DNA from: Maratus speciosus
Taxonomy: Eukaryota > Arthropoda > Arachnida > Araneae > Salticidae
Assembly (NCBI GenBank): GCA_963932465.1
Contig: OZ010786.1
Location: 443,226,619 to 443,290,618, forward strand
Direction: 5' to 3'
DNA length: 64,000 nucleotides
In this document: piece after piece, positions 24,642 through 35,945 of the stretch
Layout of the letters: each line of letters opens with the position of its first letter
Position numbering within the stretch: the stretch's first letter is position 1
Program-made: the position numbers and the translations under genes
The notes under the pieces: generated by a model
Databases searched by the model: none
Told to the model about the DNA's origin: nothing
Seen by the model: only the letters and a program-made list of their open reading frames with translations

Positions 24642-25322
24642 CCTCTCTATATACATAGAGACCATAAAAATTGAAAAACTTAAAAAATAAAATGTATGGC
24701 CCTGAATTGTCCCTTTTTTGGTTGGATGTTGTGGTCTTGCCACCCTAGCTTTTCTTGCCCTTGCTTGGTGAGTGTTTCTCTGAACTAACTTTAACTTTCT
24801 AAATTCCTTATAGTAGTTTTACAACTACATTTGACTTTACTTATTTTAAGATTCATGTATTTTTTAAGATTAATTGTTAACTTTCTTTCTTCTTAAGATT
24901 TTACTTAAATTTAATTTTATTCCTATTTTTCTTAAATTTCTTATTTTTCTCTTGTTAACTTCTTTTTCTCTTCTAGTAGCATTGCTACAGTTTAACTTTA
25001 TCCCAATGGCTCATTAAAACATAAGACATTCCAATTTCCTAGTCTGGGTGTTAAGCTGATAACAGCTAGGAAACCCCTTAATGCTGATTACCTGTTCAGT
25101 ACCTGTTCAGTGGAATAATATAGATGTTTTCTGGATTCCCTAATTGCCGTGCAACTTTGCATCCGGTATACAGGTAAGAGCGTTTTACAATGCAACGAGA
25201 GCCATAGAAGAATGTTTAGAAACTAATAAAAAAAAAGAAAAAATCTCTATTAGATCCAATCAGCTCGAAACAGTCCATGAACAGTGAAAAGTAGTCATAA
25301 AAATACACGATATTAAATCTAT
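24642..25322. other. Possible retroelement 3' UTR
   Basis: A segment from 24715 to 25180 is less AT-rich and contains GGTCTTGCCACCCTAGC and CCTGTTCAGTACCTGTTCAG (a short duplication), ending in an A-rich stretch near 25230. It has the texture of a non-LTR 3' UTR with a tail, but I recognise no protein. Confidence 0.3.
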
Positions 25323-25332
25323 AATGATAAAT

Positions 25333-25414
25333 CAAATAAGTTTTCTGGTTAGAACATGTTTAACCTGAGTCAATTTAACACATTTTACGAAAGTTTAGTT
25401 CAAAGTTGCCAAGT
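25333..25414. repeat. Solo terminus of the hAT-like family seen at 3064-4990
   Basis: AGTTTTCTGGTTA-AA, CATTTTACG-AAGTT and the terminal GTTGCCAAGTA match the right arm of that element. No partner end was found nearby. Confidence 0.6.
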
Positions 25415-26192
25415 ATGATAACATAATTAGGTATTGCAAACCGAAATTTAACCAAAGGCATTATGAAGCATTATAACATTAAATAGTAGATAAAACAAAA
25501 TGAAAATTAATTTTAAAAATGCAATGCTTTTCACAGATCACACATTGTTCGTTTTTACTTGTCTTTCAAATAATACAGAATCTTTAAAAGCTAATAAAAT
25601 CAAACTGTTATATAATAGTATCATAAATAAACGATTTATAAATTGAAAGTTTCGTTAAATATATTTTTGTATTTGCAAAATGTCTGTATTTGAACTCTTT
25701 TAAGTATTTTATAACATAATAAATTAACTAATGCACATTGTGGTATTATAAAATTAGCTTCGGAAACCTGGTTAATGGAGCATTTTCATAAATAGTCAAA
25801 TTTATTTTGAGAAAAGAACTAATACATCTACCGAGCTCTTCCTTGAGAACATTTTCACTTTTAGGACTGGTTCCAAAATTTAAAGAAAAAAAAAACCTCC
25901 AGCCTGGTTAGGCAACGATTTCATGTATCCTATATAATACCTATATACACTGGTGGGGAAAACTTACGGACCACTATTATTTTCAACGATTACAGTTTGA
26001 AATAGATTCGCAGTAGCGCGTGTAAATTTGCAGGAATGCGGGATGTACTCCGTTTTGTGGAACTTATGCAAATTTTGTTCTTCCGCTTTTGTCGATCACA
26101 TGACAGCATAAATAAAAGATTTTAGGCAATTGGCGTTTGCTGTGAGTTGTCATTAGATGTAAAAATTAAAGGAGAACGATTGAAGCTTCAAC

Positions 26193-27054
26193 ATGGAAAT
26201 TTTGAACATATCTTCGAGGCAGCATTTAGATGATATTACTTGTGGTAGAAAAATCGGAAAGTTTTTAGAAGGACACAAAATGAGAGATGTTGCCCGTGAA
26301 TTTAACATTGCGCACAGTATGGTTTCTAGGCTATGGACGGTATTCCAAAGGAGTGGAATATGTACTAGCCGCATGGGAGGATTTCGTCCTAGCAGAACGA
26401 TATCCCAAAAAGATCGCTAAATTGTTATTTCGCAAAAAAGGAACCGACGCAGCACAAGCTGGTCAGTTAGCAAATAAACTTTGTGCTGCCACTGGAACAA
26501 AAATATCGCTGAAAACTGCAGCAAGGCGCTTGTGAAAAGTATGGACTATACGCCCGAATACCTGTTGTGTGTGTCCCAATCTCGAGACGCCAACGTAGCG
26601 CCCGTTTACAGTGGTGGTATATGCATTGGGCTGATGACGACTGGTCTACCGTGCTCTTCTCAGATGAGAGTCGATTCAGTCTATCATCTGATTGTAGACG
26701 TAAACGGATATGACGTGGGGTTGGTAGTGCTTACTATCACGAGAATATTATAGAAAACCGATCGATATGCCATTTCAAGTATCATGGTGTGGCCCGGCAT
26801 TATGTTCAATGGTCGCACGGATCCCCATGTGTTTGACCAAGGGCCCATGACAGGTAGACGGTACATTGAAGGTGTCCTATTTCAACATGTTCGACTTTTT
26901 CGAGGTGTTGTCGGCGAAAAGTTTCATTTTATGGACGATAATGCAACTTGTTATCGCACACATCTGTACATGATTGTCTTGAAGGCCGAAGATATCCATC
27001 GCATAGACTGGTCAGCACCTTCCTCTGACATGAATGAAAATGACGGAAAATTTT
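26193..27054 (+). pseudogene. Tc1-like transposase, frameshifted and 3'-deleted
   Basis: The first 75 codons (26193-26420) give an HTH domain: GRKIGKFLEGHKMRDVAREF then NIAHSMVSRLWTVFQRSG, as in Tc1 family paired-like domains. A frame change near 26418 leads to a second HTH-like part with TGTKISLKTAARRL. LFSDESRFSL at about 26655 holds the first catalytic Asp. A long frame from 26784 has MVWPGIMFNGRTDPHVFDQG, then FMDDNA with the second Asp, then DIHRIDWSAPSSDMNEN. The normal SPDLNPIEN motif is degraded there, and the last roughly 60 residues are deleted, with the frame running straight into 3' UTR. At least three frameshifts; inactive. Confidence 0.85.
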
Positions 27055-27172
27055 TTCAGGGCTTCAAAATTGCACATTATTCATTAAATGTGATCTACTT
27101 CAACATAAAAAAAATCAAGCAAAACAAAAAATACAACTATCACACTTGTCAAATTTTCAAAATAATGGCTCT
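27045..27172 (+). repeat. First copy of the Tc1 3' UTR
   Basis: Shares TTTTTCAGGGCTTCAAAATT through ATGGCTCTTAAG with 28724-28850. This copy lacks the terminal inverted repeat. Confidence 0.85.
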
Positions 27173-27299
27173 TAAGGACCAAGAAGAAATGTATGCGTAA
27201 ATGAGAATCTACATGAGATTGTGGGTCATAAAGCAAACAATAATATTAACAGAGTGTTACACAGGATTTAATATAAAAAATTTCTTGAAAGGATGTATA

Positions 27300-27387
27300 C
27301 AGGGTATTACCAGAGGTTCTTAGAACCTCTGATAACCTCTGGTAACCTCTGGGAACCTCTGGTTAGGTATTACCAGAGGTTCAGAGA
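27300..27387. repeat. Cluster of short palindromic AACCTCTGG repeats
   Basis: About 80 bp holds six to seven copies of the 9-mer AACCTCTGG or its inverse CCAGAGGTT, some direct and some inverted. GGTATTACCAGAGGTTC occurs twice as a longer unit. Confidence 0.8.
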
Positions 27388-27775
27388 AGTATTTTATATC
27401 TAATATTTCATCTTTAATAGCATTTTTGTACTTAGTCTGAACTAACTTAGACTACCGATTCCGAAATTATTTTTAAATATCTCGCTGAGGGACAGTAATT
27501 GTGCCCACTTTGCAATAAAAACAGCTTTTAGGATAGTTTCTAAATTTTGGTGACGACATGGTAAATATAGAAAATATTTTATTTAATAATTGCTATAACA
27601 AAACGCAGGTTCCTCTGAGCGACCAGTGTTTACTGCAGTGTTATCAAAACACATTGTCTGGATTTTACCAACTTCCTCCCACTCTTCAACTGCTGAAAAT
27701 ACAGCTTTTACCTGAGTTATTTCGATACTATTTTCAAATTAACGAATTCCTATTAACTGTTTTTCATTTCCACAG
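27388..27775 (-). pseudogene. Captured hAT-type transposase segment (copy of 22042-22430)
   Basis: Nearly base-for-base identical to part of hAT-type transposon 1, including the minus-strand D-NT / CRHxxxE region; only a few substitutions were seen. The match stops abruptly at CATTTCCACAG, where the foldback begins; transposon 1 continues differently from that point. Confidence 0.85.
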
Positions 27776-27776
27776 A

Positions 27777-28385
27777 AAAACTTTACCGGAATATTGCTGC
27801 TGTTAGCAGAAATAGTCTGTTAAATATTCAAAAATTTCAAAATAGGCAGCATTTCAATTGGTCTTTTCTCAAAACAGCATCACGGTTCAATAAAACAAAA
27901 TATATCACGCAGTAGTTAGAAGTATGAACAAACACATGGAAAAGAAAAAAAGTGGGGTCTCGTTACATTTTTATAAAAAAAAAAAGTCAAAAATCACAAA
28001 AAAGACTGAAATTTATCATACGTTTTCCCTATCCGAAAACGAAACATCCCGTTTCTCTTTCCGGTAGCTATGTTTTTTCCCTATGAGAAAATGGAATATC
28101 CCTTTTTCTTTCCCCTTCCTTGTTCTAAATGGGAAAAAGGGAAATTTAAACGGGATATTTTGACGGTGAATTTTTGTAATTTTTTTTTTTAAATATGACG
28201 AAGCCCCACTTTTTTTTCTTTCCCATGTGTTTGTACATACTTCCAACTACTACGTGATATATTTTGTTTTATTGAACCATGATGCTGTTTTGAGAAAAGA
28301 CTAATTGAAACGCTGCCTATTTTGAAATTTTTGAATATCTAACAGACTATTCCTGCTAACAGCAGCAATATTCCGGTAAAGTTTT
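27777..28385. mobile_element. 609-bp foldback element with about 200-bp arms
   Basis: The left arm begins AAAACTTTACCGGAATATTG and the right arm is its inverse. Arms match for roughly 190-215 bp. The loop contains further short inverted blocks around TCCCGTTT and GGGAAAAAGGGAAAT. No coding capacity. Target duplication was not identified. Confidence 0.75.
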
Positions 28386-29395
28386 ATATTATTTACCTTG
28401 TCCTAGTACTACACTTTGATATTCTATAAGAAAAAGTTTGGGGGTACTATTGCTTAAATAAGAAAATACGTGAGGAAAACGGACAAAAACGTCATTTTCA
28501 TTGCATTTTGAGGCAACATAATAATGTAAAATAACAATGCCCCATGGAAACGAATACGGCCTACTAAGCAGGTAGTGTTATACGAATATTTCATCACAAA
28601 AGAATTTTGGGATTTCGTTGCTTTCCCAAGCTTTAGCACTGCAAACATACTCGCATTTCACTTTTCATGAAAAATGACGCTCACAACCTTGAACTTTGAC
28701 ATTTTCTACAGGGAAGGGAAAAGTTTTTCAGGGCTTCAAAATTGCATATTATTCATTAAATGTGATCTACTTCAACATAAAAAAAATCAAGCAAAACAAA
28801 AAATACAACAATCACACTTGTCTGATTTTCAAATTAATGGCTCTTAAGTTTAGTCCACCAGTGTATATATATATATATATATATAAATACGTTTAAAAAT
28901 ATTAAAATTCCTACAAGTAATTTGAAAAGAACACATACATTGGTTTAATATCAGCTCTGAGGGGTCTTCTTGAATAGTCTCTTAACTTATTAGAGTAATT
29001 TTTAGTTGATTTTCATACGACAGTTAACGTAATTTATTGAAAGTAGTATGGCACAAAATAATGTTTATTTTGTGGCAACCCATATTTTCCATATTCTTTT
29101 GTAATCACATTGTTTCAAATATCATATATTTTGATACATAATTGGCAATCAAATATTAAATGTTTTAATATGTTTCTGTAAAAAACAAATACATGTTAAT
29201 ATGACTTATTAAAATGTGTAGTACTTCTGCGTACCTTAACAACATATTTAAATTTTACGGGAAAAAATTAGTGTTGAATGTGCTAATGTGTGGGAATTCC
29301 TCGTTACAAAAACTTTATTCCAGAAAAAATAACTACTTCATATAATCAAAACTCAAACACACTCCTTTCTTCCTTATCTCAATGTCAATGGACAT

Positions 29396-31923
29396 TAGGG
29401 TGGTGCGAAAAAAGTCAAGTTGATATTTCCGAGTTGCTATAGTGCGGAAAAGTTGCGATTGGTAAATACAAGAAAAACAAAAACAAAAAAAATTATTTAA
29501 ATCGGACTTTATCTTCCGATCCCGCAAACCGCCTAAAAATTTTAAAAAATTGAAAATTTCCGATTTTTCCAGAATTTTTTTCTTTTTTTACCTACATATA
29601 TTTTTTATCGCTATAGTGAAAAATATTTGCAGATTGTAATGTTTAATAATAATAAAAATAAGCAGTTGCGTTTAAAGAATAGCTTCCGATCACGCAAGCT
29701 CAATAAAAATCGGCAAAAATTCAATTTTCAGTGATTTTGATGAATAAAGAAAATCACCTGAGATCAGTTTGCGTTCCAATATTAACATTTGCATATAAAT
29801 TGTACAATGTACAACTCTTTGCTTGTTTAGATATTTGATAATGTTTAAACAAACCAGAACTCACCACGGGAAGGTAGCTGCACTTCGAGTTCAAACCACA
29901 CCCTATCATTCATCCAACCAATGAGGGTGTTTGCTATTTACATTACTTAAATACATAATTTGTTATAATAGAATCAAAACACTGTATTAAAAAACTAGTG
30001 TCGTGACAGTATAAGATATACAATTTGTTATGTCATCTGTTTAAGTCTGACTTTTAGACGCAACTTTGTACTGCGATTTGGTGGTAATATCTGGTATTAT
30101 GGACATTGATTTCAGTGTGGCCCCGATGATCTCTTGATTGGGGCCCTCATACCTTAAATGATGCTTCCGTTACCGATTTAATGCACCGCTGGACATCTTA
30201 CGTGTGGTTGAAAAACTTTTTATCATCCTAGACTGAGATATGACCTGATTGAACGAAGAAATGTATTTCTTCATGGGTTAATCTCCGAAAAAGCGGTGGA
30301 AATATTAATTTTGCTACATTACAATCAATTAATTTTGGATTGTAGGAGTGATAAAGATTCAGATGCCTTTACCCTTTGAAACATTCTGCCTGGCTTTTAA
30401 CAGCCCTAGCTCTCTTATGTGCCTCTTTTTATAAAAGACCATTGCCATCAGTAGGTTTTCCGGGTGAGCAAAGAACGAGTTTCATTCAGTTTCAAAGACT
30501 ACACTTTCTTCAGGTTGTCACGAAAGTATCGAGCTGTTTCAATTGCTCTGTACAGATGAATAGGCCCGTCTGTAATGTACTTACAGCATTTTATTTCAAA
30601 ACAAACTGGCAAGTAAGATTTTAAAATAAATGTCAATATGGCTTTAAGGCATCCGATGTGTTTTCCACGCTCGCGTAAAGTCGAAGGGCTCTATTTGCAC
30701 AAGTGAGCAATCTGGCATGTGAAATTGGACCGGAGTCACACTTTAATAAGTCATTTGGAAAGTTGTAACTGTTAATTGCTTGACTTACGCCAAGAAGATA
30801 TCTTTGGTCCTTGCTCAACAGTTGCCTGTCCACTTCTGGAATTTCACAATCAGTCAATTGAAAATTTATCACCGAGAGCTTTACACAACAATGATATTGT
30901 GTCCAAATGGTGTACTAAATGATCTTGGGCCAGTAGTTTCTACATTCAAATGTTGAAAAAGATGGCGGGAAGGTAATTCAACAAAATGGAATAAACAAAC
31001 AACCCACTGCAGTGGTCGTCAGAGATAAACTTCAAGCTTTCTGATAGCACCACCTTTCTATCTAGTATTGGTATTTGTACCATCACAGCTTACCAAATCT
31101 AAGTATTCTAGTGAAACCCCTTGTTCAGTAAGACATGATACTATGAAAGCTACAATGTCCTTAGCAGGCCCGGAGTTTGGAGACACATGACCTAAATAAA
31201 CTGAGTCACGTTCTTTTATGACAGGAAAGTGTTCCTCTTTAATAGTTCGACGAACCTGTTTAGATGCAATACTTTCTTTAATTGGGGTATCGTCCTTTCT
31301 TCCGTCAAAATAGTATATGCCATGTAGTTCATCTGAATCCAGTTGACTTTTCTGTAAATTTTATGCAGTTAGGTGAGTCTAGGTGGGAGCGCGTACGCCA
31401 ACTTCAGCGCTGTTTTCTAACGTGAGTGCACTACTAAACTTTTCAGACCTGAAACGAACTCTTCGTGGTAAGTTCTAGGTTGTTTAAAAATAACTTAATA
31501 GGCTCAATAGTATCAATTAACATTTAAATGTTAACCTGAGACTGCAAACTGACCTCAAATGATTATATTCTTAAAGCATGAAAATCACTCAAAATTGAAT
31601 TTTTGCCGATTTTTATTGAGCTTGCGCGATCGGAAGATATTCTCTAAACACAAATTATTATTATTATTCTTATTATTAAACAGTACAAACTGCAAATATT
31701 TTTTCCTATAGCGATAAAAAATATATAAACGTAAAAAAAAGAAAAATTCTGAAAAAAATCGGAAATTTTCAATTTTTTGGAATTTTTAGGCGGTTTGCGG
31801 GATCGGAAGATAAAGTCCGATTTGAAGAATTTTTTTTTTTGTCTTTCTTGTATTTACCAATCGCAACTTTTCCGCACTATAGCGACTCGGAAATATCAAC
31901 TTGACTTTTTTCGCACCACCCTA
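29396..31923 (-). mobile_element. hAT-type DNA transposon 2, 2.5 kb, 8-bp TSD
   Basis: Starts TAGGGTGGTGCGAAAAAAG and ends with the inverse. It is flanked by the 8-bp direct repeat ATGGACAT at 29388-29395 and 31924-31931, again fitting nTnnnnAn. Terminal inverted repeats run about 350 bp with high identity, including GATATTTCCGAGT-GCTATAG and, further in, GCTTGCG-GATCGGAAG. The transposase remnant lies between them on the minus strand. Confidence 0.9.
30633..31372 (-). pseudogene. hAT-type transposase remnant of transposon 2
   Basis: On the minus strand from about 31364 a long frame reads YYFDGRKDDTPIKESIAS, then VYLGHVSPNSGPAKDI, then LEYLDLVSCDGTNTNT followed by a TAG stop, KGGAIRKLEVYL, a TGA stop, RPLQWVVCLFHFVELPSRHL and TTGPRSF. 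After a frame change near 30885 it continues DCEIPEVDRQLLSKDQRYLL and PISHARLLTCANRALRLY to 30633. This order (Asp in CDGTNTNT, then CxxHxxELPxRHL, then LSKDQ, then SH-R-LTTANR) matches an arthropod family of transposase-like proteins usually left uncharacterised. Two stops and at least one frameshift make it a pseudogene. N-terminal zinc-finger region not seen. Confidence 0.8.
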
Positions 31924-32410
31924 ATGGACATGTAATAATGTTGACTCATTAGAATCTTACTTTATTCGCGGTTTTAACTTGTTTCTGTGAGTCAATGTAG
32001 TTGCTTTTAGAATGTACTTCATGCCGGGTCATTTGCAATTTACGCCCGGATGAAATTAAATGTTTCCTTTATTAATATAATAATCAAGATATAATAAGTA
32101 ATGTGTGCGCATCTATTGCTCCATCGTTGCCTCCAACAGAAATATGCAATTATGCACAAATAATAGAGTAAACATTAAACGACATATTTTCTATTAAGAA
32201 TAAAGATTTAGGAAGTTTCTCAACAAACCTAGCGATGATGGAAAATGGACGATTTTCACCCATGGCGCTTCCGGGCGGATCAAAAGAAGACGCAGATAAG
32301 CGGTTGTCTTGGCTTATTTATTGAAAAATGTACAAATTATTTTCGAATATAAAAGGTTTTCCGTTATGATAAATTGATTTCATATTAGAATGTCCTAAAC
32401 AGAAAACAAG

Positions 32411-32975
32411 TTGGAAATTGCTCGTCAAACGTGGCAAATGAGGTGCGTTCGTAGTATAACTAGTTTTATAATTATTTTTTGCACCCCATATTGTATACTT
32501 AATGTATATTTTTTTGCACTTCATAAGTGCATAGTCTGTAACATCATTTAAATGCACTTGCAAAAAAATTTTTTCCCATTCCCCGTAATGTAACGGAAAA
32601 CTTTTGAATGTTCCTGTAATTAAACTATACATCCGATTTTCTTAAATTTAAAATGGCTCGAAAAAATTTTGCAACGATCATATATTTAAAATTTTAGACC
32701 ATTCGGAAGGCTGTAACATCATTAAAATGCACTTGCAATAATTTTTCCCATTTGCCGTAATGTAAAGAAAAACTTTTGACTGTTCCTGTAATTAAACTAC
32801 ACATCCGATTTTCATAAAATTTGAAATGGCTCGACAAAATTTTGCAACAATCAGATATTTCAAATTTCAGACCATTCGATTGGGTAGTTTTTGCTCTGTT
32901 ATATGCGGACGGACGGACAGACGGACTGTACGCCGACTATAGGTGCTACGTATTTATATAATTACGAACGCACCT
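32411..32975 (+). repeat. Dispersed repeat family A, copy 2, with internal duplication
   Basis: Same landmarks as copy 1, ending CGGACGGACAGACGGAC then TTACGAACGCACCT. The block from TGTAACATCAT to AGACCATTCG is present twice in tandem (about 32537-32706 and 32710-32877), making this copy longer than the others. Confidence 0.8.
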
Positions 32976-33328
32976 AAAAACAACCTTTCAGACATATAAA
33001 ATATTTTTCAATCTTGGTAAAATTGAAACGGGACCACCAATGATACGCACCTTTTCCAACTAAAAATGAAAGTGATTCTGCTAGACTTTCGATACACTAG
33101 TGTGCGTTTCCAAAAAGTAAAAAAAACAACAAAAAAAAAAAAACATGTTATAAATATCTGACACAATACAATCGGTTGAATTCGATCACGGGACCTCCAG
33201 TTTTGAATCTAATAACATTTACTTCGGCTCTATTATTTTTTGATTATCCCGCCGCAATATTTATCATTCATACTCTGTCACATTTCTTTGGTGATTTTTC
33301 TTAAAGATTCTGTCGCAAAATTGTTTAA

Positions 33329-33830
33329 CCCTTAAATGCGCAATTTTTTATTTTGTTTCGAAGAACGTTTATACGATTCTCTAAAAGGTTCATTACACAG
33401 GAAAAATATGGAAAAATGTTAGATACATTTTCCATATAATACGTCAATCTTTTCTTCTGTTGCACATCTACAATACCAGTAAAAACTACTGTCGTGAGGC
33501 TAAAACATTGCAAATTAGTAAATATTTTAATAAGTATGTCTCCAAATACCTTATTTTATATAATTATTTATTTCATGAGGCTTAACCTTTAACACTTTAA
33601 TTCCCATGATAGAATACGTTCTAGAAATTACGTAGTCCAGAGAATCTGACTTTACACTAGAAAGTTCCAATGGTTAATTTCATTTTATTTAAATACGGAA
33701 AGTCTGTTATTATTTAAAGCAAATACTGCTATTTTAATTTTCTGGTGTGAATTAGGTATATACGAATAGAAAAATCTTTTAAATTCAAAATACTGTCGTT
33801 TGCATACATGCAAAGCTGCGCACAAAAGGG
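33329..33830. mobile_element. TTAA-type MITE, 502 bp
   Basis: TTAA at 33325-33328 on the left; TTAC at 33831-33834 on the right. Ends read CCCTTAAATGCGCA and CCCTTTTGTGCGCA inward. Size and ends resemble the 510-bp element at 15345. Confidence 0.6.
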
Positions 33831-34079
33831 TTACAAATGGTTTAAATACCTAATCCGTCGGTTTTTGTGATTTTATTATATAACATATGCGATAAATGGA
33901 GGCTCTATTAAAAGCCCATTTGTGAGATATAGTGCTCATTCACACACACAATTTACGATTACAATACTCTCCTTACACTCTAAATTTGGAAAATGGAAAA
34001 ATAAGATTATCTATGCCCAAATATCCATTATAATACTATGCGTGGATATATATAAACAAATATATATAAATGAATTATA

Positions 34080-34640
34080 TAACTTTTAAAGGTATATATA
34101 AATATTATACAGACATACAAACAATACATACAATAAACCCAACTGGAGTGAAAAATTAGCCAGAGCCAGGAATCGAACCCGGGACCACAGTGTACAAGAC
34201 TGCTGCTCCAACCACTGAGCTACTCCGGCCGATACCTGAGTCTGCAATTTCTCACTAATAAACCATATTGGGCGAGTCACCAGCCATCTATACGACACCC
34301 TTGGATGACCGGACAACGATGAATTGATTTTACTGTTACACCGATCTACGGTAAATAATATTAAGACACAGATTCTACAGTATACATTAAAACACACATA
34401 CATGAATAAACAACGCCTGCATTCAACAGTTAAAGGTATACATAAATATTATACAGACATACAAACAATAAATACAATAAACCCAACTGGAGTGAAAAAT
34501 TAGCCAGAGCCAGGAATCGAGTGGTCCCGGGTTCCATTCATGGTTCTGGCTAATTTTTTACTCCAGTTGGGTTTATTGTATTTATTGTTTGTATGTCTGT
34601 ATAATATTTATATATACACTTTTAACTGTTGAATGCAGGC
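34080..34640. repeat. SINE cluster: one near-full copy and a head-to-head pair of fragments
   Basis: A minus-strand SINE (tRNA-like head 34158-34229 and tail below it) shares its tail with a second minus-strand fragment (about 34431-34520) and a plus-strand fragment (about 34520-34620). The latter two form an inverted repeat meeting at about 34520. The common tail contains ACTCCAGTTGGGTTTATTG and TGTTTGTATGTCTGTATAAT. The minus-strand open frame through the head gives the GVAQWLEQQ peptide often produced by tRNA-derived SINEs, not a real protein. Confidence 0.8.
34158..34229 (-). tRNA. tRNA-Thr(TGT)-like head of a SINE
   Basis: A 72-nt cloverleaf folds by eye: acceptor GCCGGAG/CTCTGGC with one G-U pair, D arm GCTC/GAGC, anticodon arm GCAGT/ACTGT with loop CTTGTAC (anticodon TGT), T arm CCGGG/CCTGG with loop TTCGATT. 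A box (TAGCTCAGTGG) and B box (GGTTCGATTCC) are intact. Because it continues into a repeated tail and lies among SINE fragments, I read it as a SINE promoter head rather than a translation-active tRNA gene. A genuine tRNA cannot be excluded. Confidence 0.7.
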
Positions 34641-35945
34641 GTTAATTATGTATGTATGTGTGTTTAAATGTATATTGTAGAATGTGTGTCTTAATATTAT
34701 ATAACTTTTGTTCGTTAAACCCAGTTAACAACCACAACAAAAAATACTAATTCTACTTTTTATATAAAAATCAACGAAACAAACTAATCTCACAAACCAT
34801 AATTCCACAAACTACGATTGAGTTACATAAAATATTTCACAACAGCTTGCAGCACAACTCCAGGAGAAAAGTTATCCGTTACATAATTCTAGATATCCCC
34901 GAAAATCTCCAGTATACATTAGCTGAAACTGTCTTCCTAATGACACAAATGTGTAATCCTGTTTTCTGGGTCTCTTATTCTGCTGTTCATTTCAGTTATG
35001 GTTCAGAGTCTAAACTTCTTGAGTTTACGAAAGGTAGCTGAGAATTTTGAAATCCAATAAGTGAATTCCGTAATGGAATCCAATATATAACCTGCAGCAT
35101 AACAAAGTTGTATTATATTAAAAAGCACATAACAACTGACAAATTTTTCGCTTTCCAGTACCACAAAAATTTAATAGAAATTGTTGCTTTATTTACAGTT
35201 TTTTGTGGATTAAATAAAGCAACATTTATAATTAAATTTTAGTGGGAAGAAAAAATATAAATGTTTTTTGTTATGACTTAATACATAAAAAAATAAGTTT
35301 TAAAATTAGATTTTTATTTACTGGATAACATATTCTTCAATTTTAAATAGACACTCTACGAATTTTCTTTTGATTATTTTTTATATATATAACATTTAGT
35401 ATTTGATATCAGAAATTTTAACGAGAATTTCTACTCCATATTTAATAACAAAATTTTGGGATTACGTAATATTTTCCTGTACTAATAAAATAACAAATCA
35501 CTCTGTGTGTGTGTCTGCGATGGCTAGCGAAATCTACGGCGCGTAGAAGTCTGGAAATTTAGTTCAGGATAGTCCAAAACAAAACCTGATGCACCTGAGG
35601 TTCAGATTTTTAATTTTAAGGGCTGGGCCTCTGGGCCCCTTTAAGTTTTTATGCACTAAATTAGTAAATTTCCCCCTTTTTATCCAAACTTCTTCGTTTT
35701 TAGGAAGCTTTCTCAATTTAGTTATTCTCGCCTCTCAACTTTCCAGTTATGACCCTGGACACTTGTGGCCCGTTGCTGGTCTACTTGAAGTTTTCCTGCG
35801 AATAAATTGTTAATTAATTGCATTCTTTTAATCCGATCTTCATTTTTTAGATCTTTTTTCCATTTAGTTATTCCCACGTTCCTACATTCTATATAAGACA
35901 CTGGGGCCCCCTACGAAAACGTAGAACCCGGTCCAGAGCTCTTGA

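Larger units (their letters stand above)
25948..28863 (+). mobile_element. Chimeric Tc1-like transposon, 2.9 kb, TA target duplication
   Basis: Left end CACTGGTGGGGAAAACTTAC and right end TTTAGTCCACCAGTG are inverted and flanked by TA at 25946-25947 and 28864-28865. A usual Tc1-like element of this kind is about 1.6 kb. The excess comes from 27173-28710. The element's own 3' UTR appears twice (about 27045-27172 and 28724-28850), bracketing a low-order palindrome, a piece of hAT-type transposase and a foldback. Whether this arose by nested insertion or recombination between two copies is not decided by the sequence. Confidence 0.8.

Noticed and set aside
34086..34403. 105-codon minus-strand frame containing GVAQWLEQQ
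   Set aside because: It is the translation of a tRNA-derived SINE head, a common false protein.
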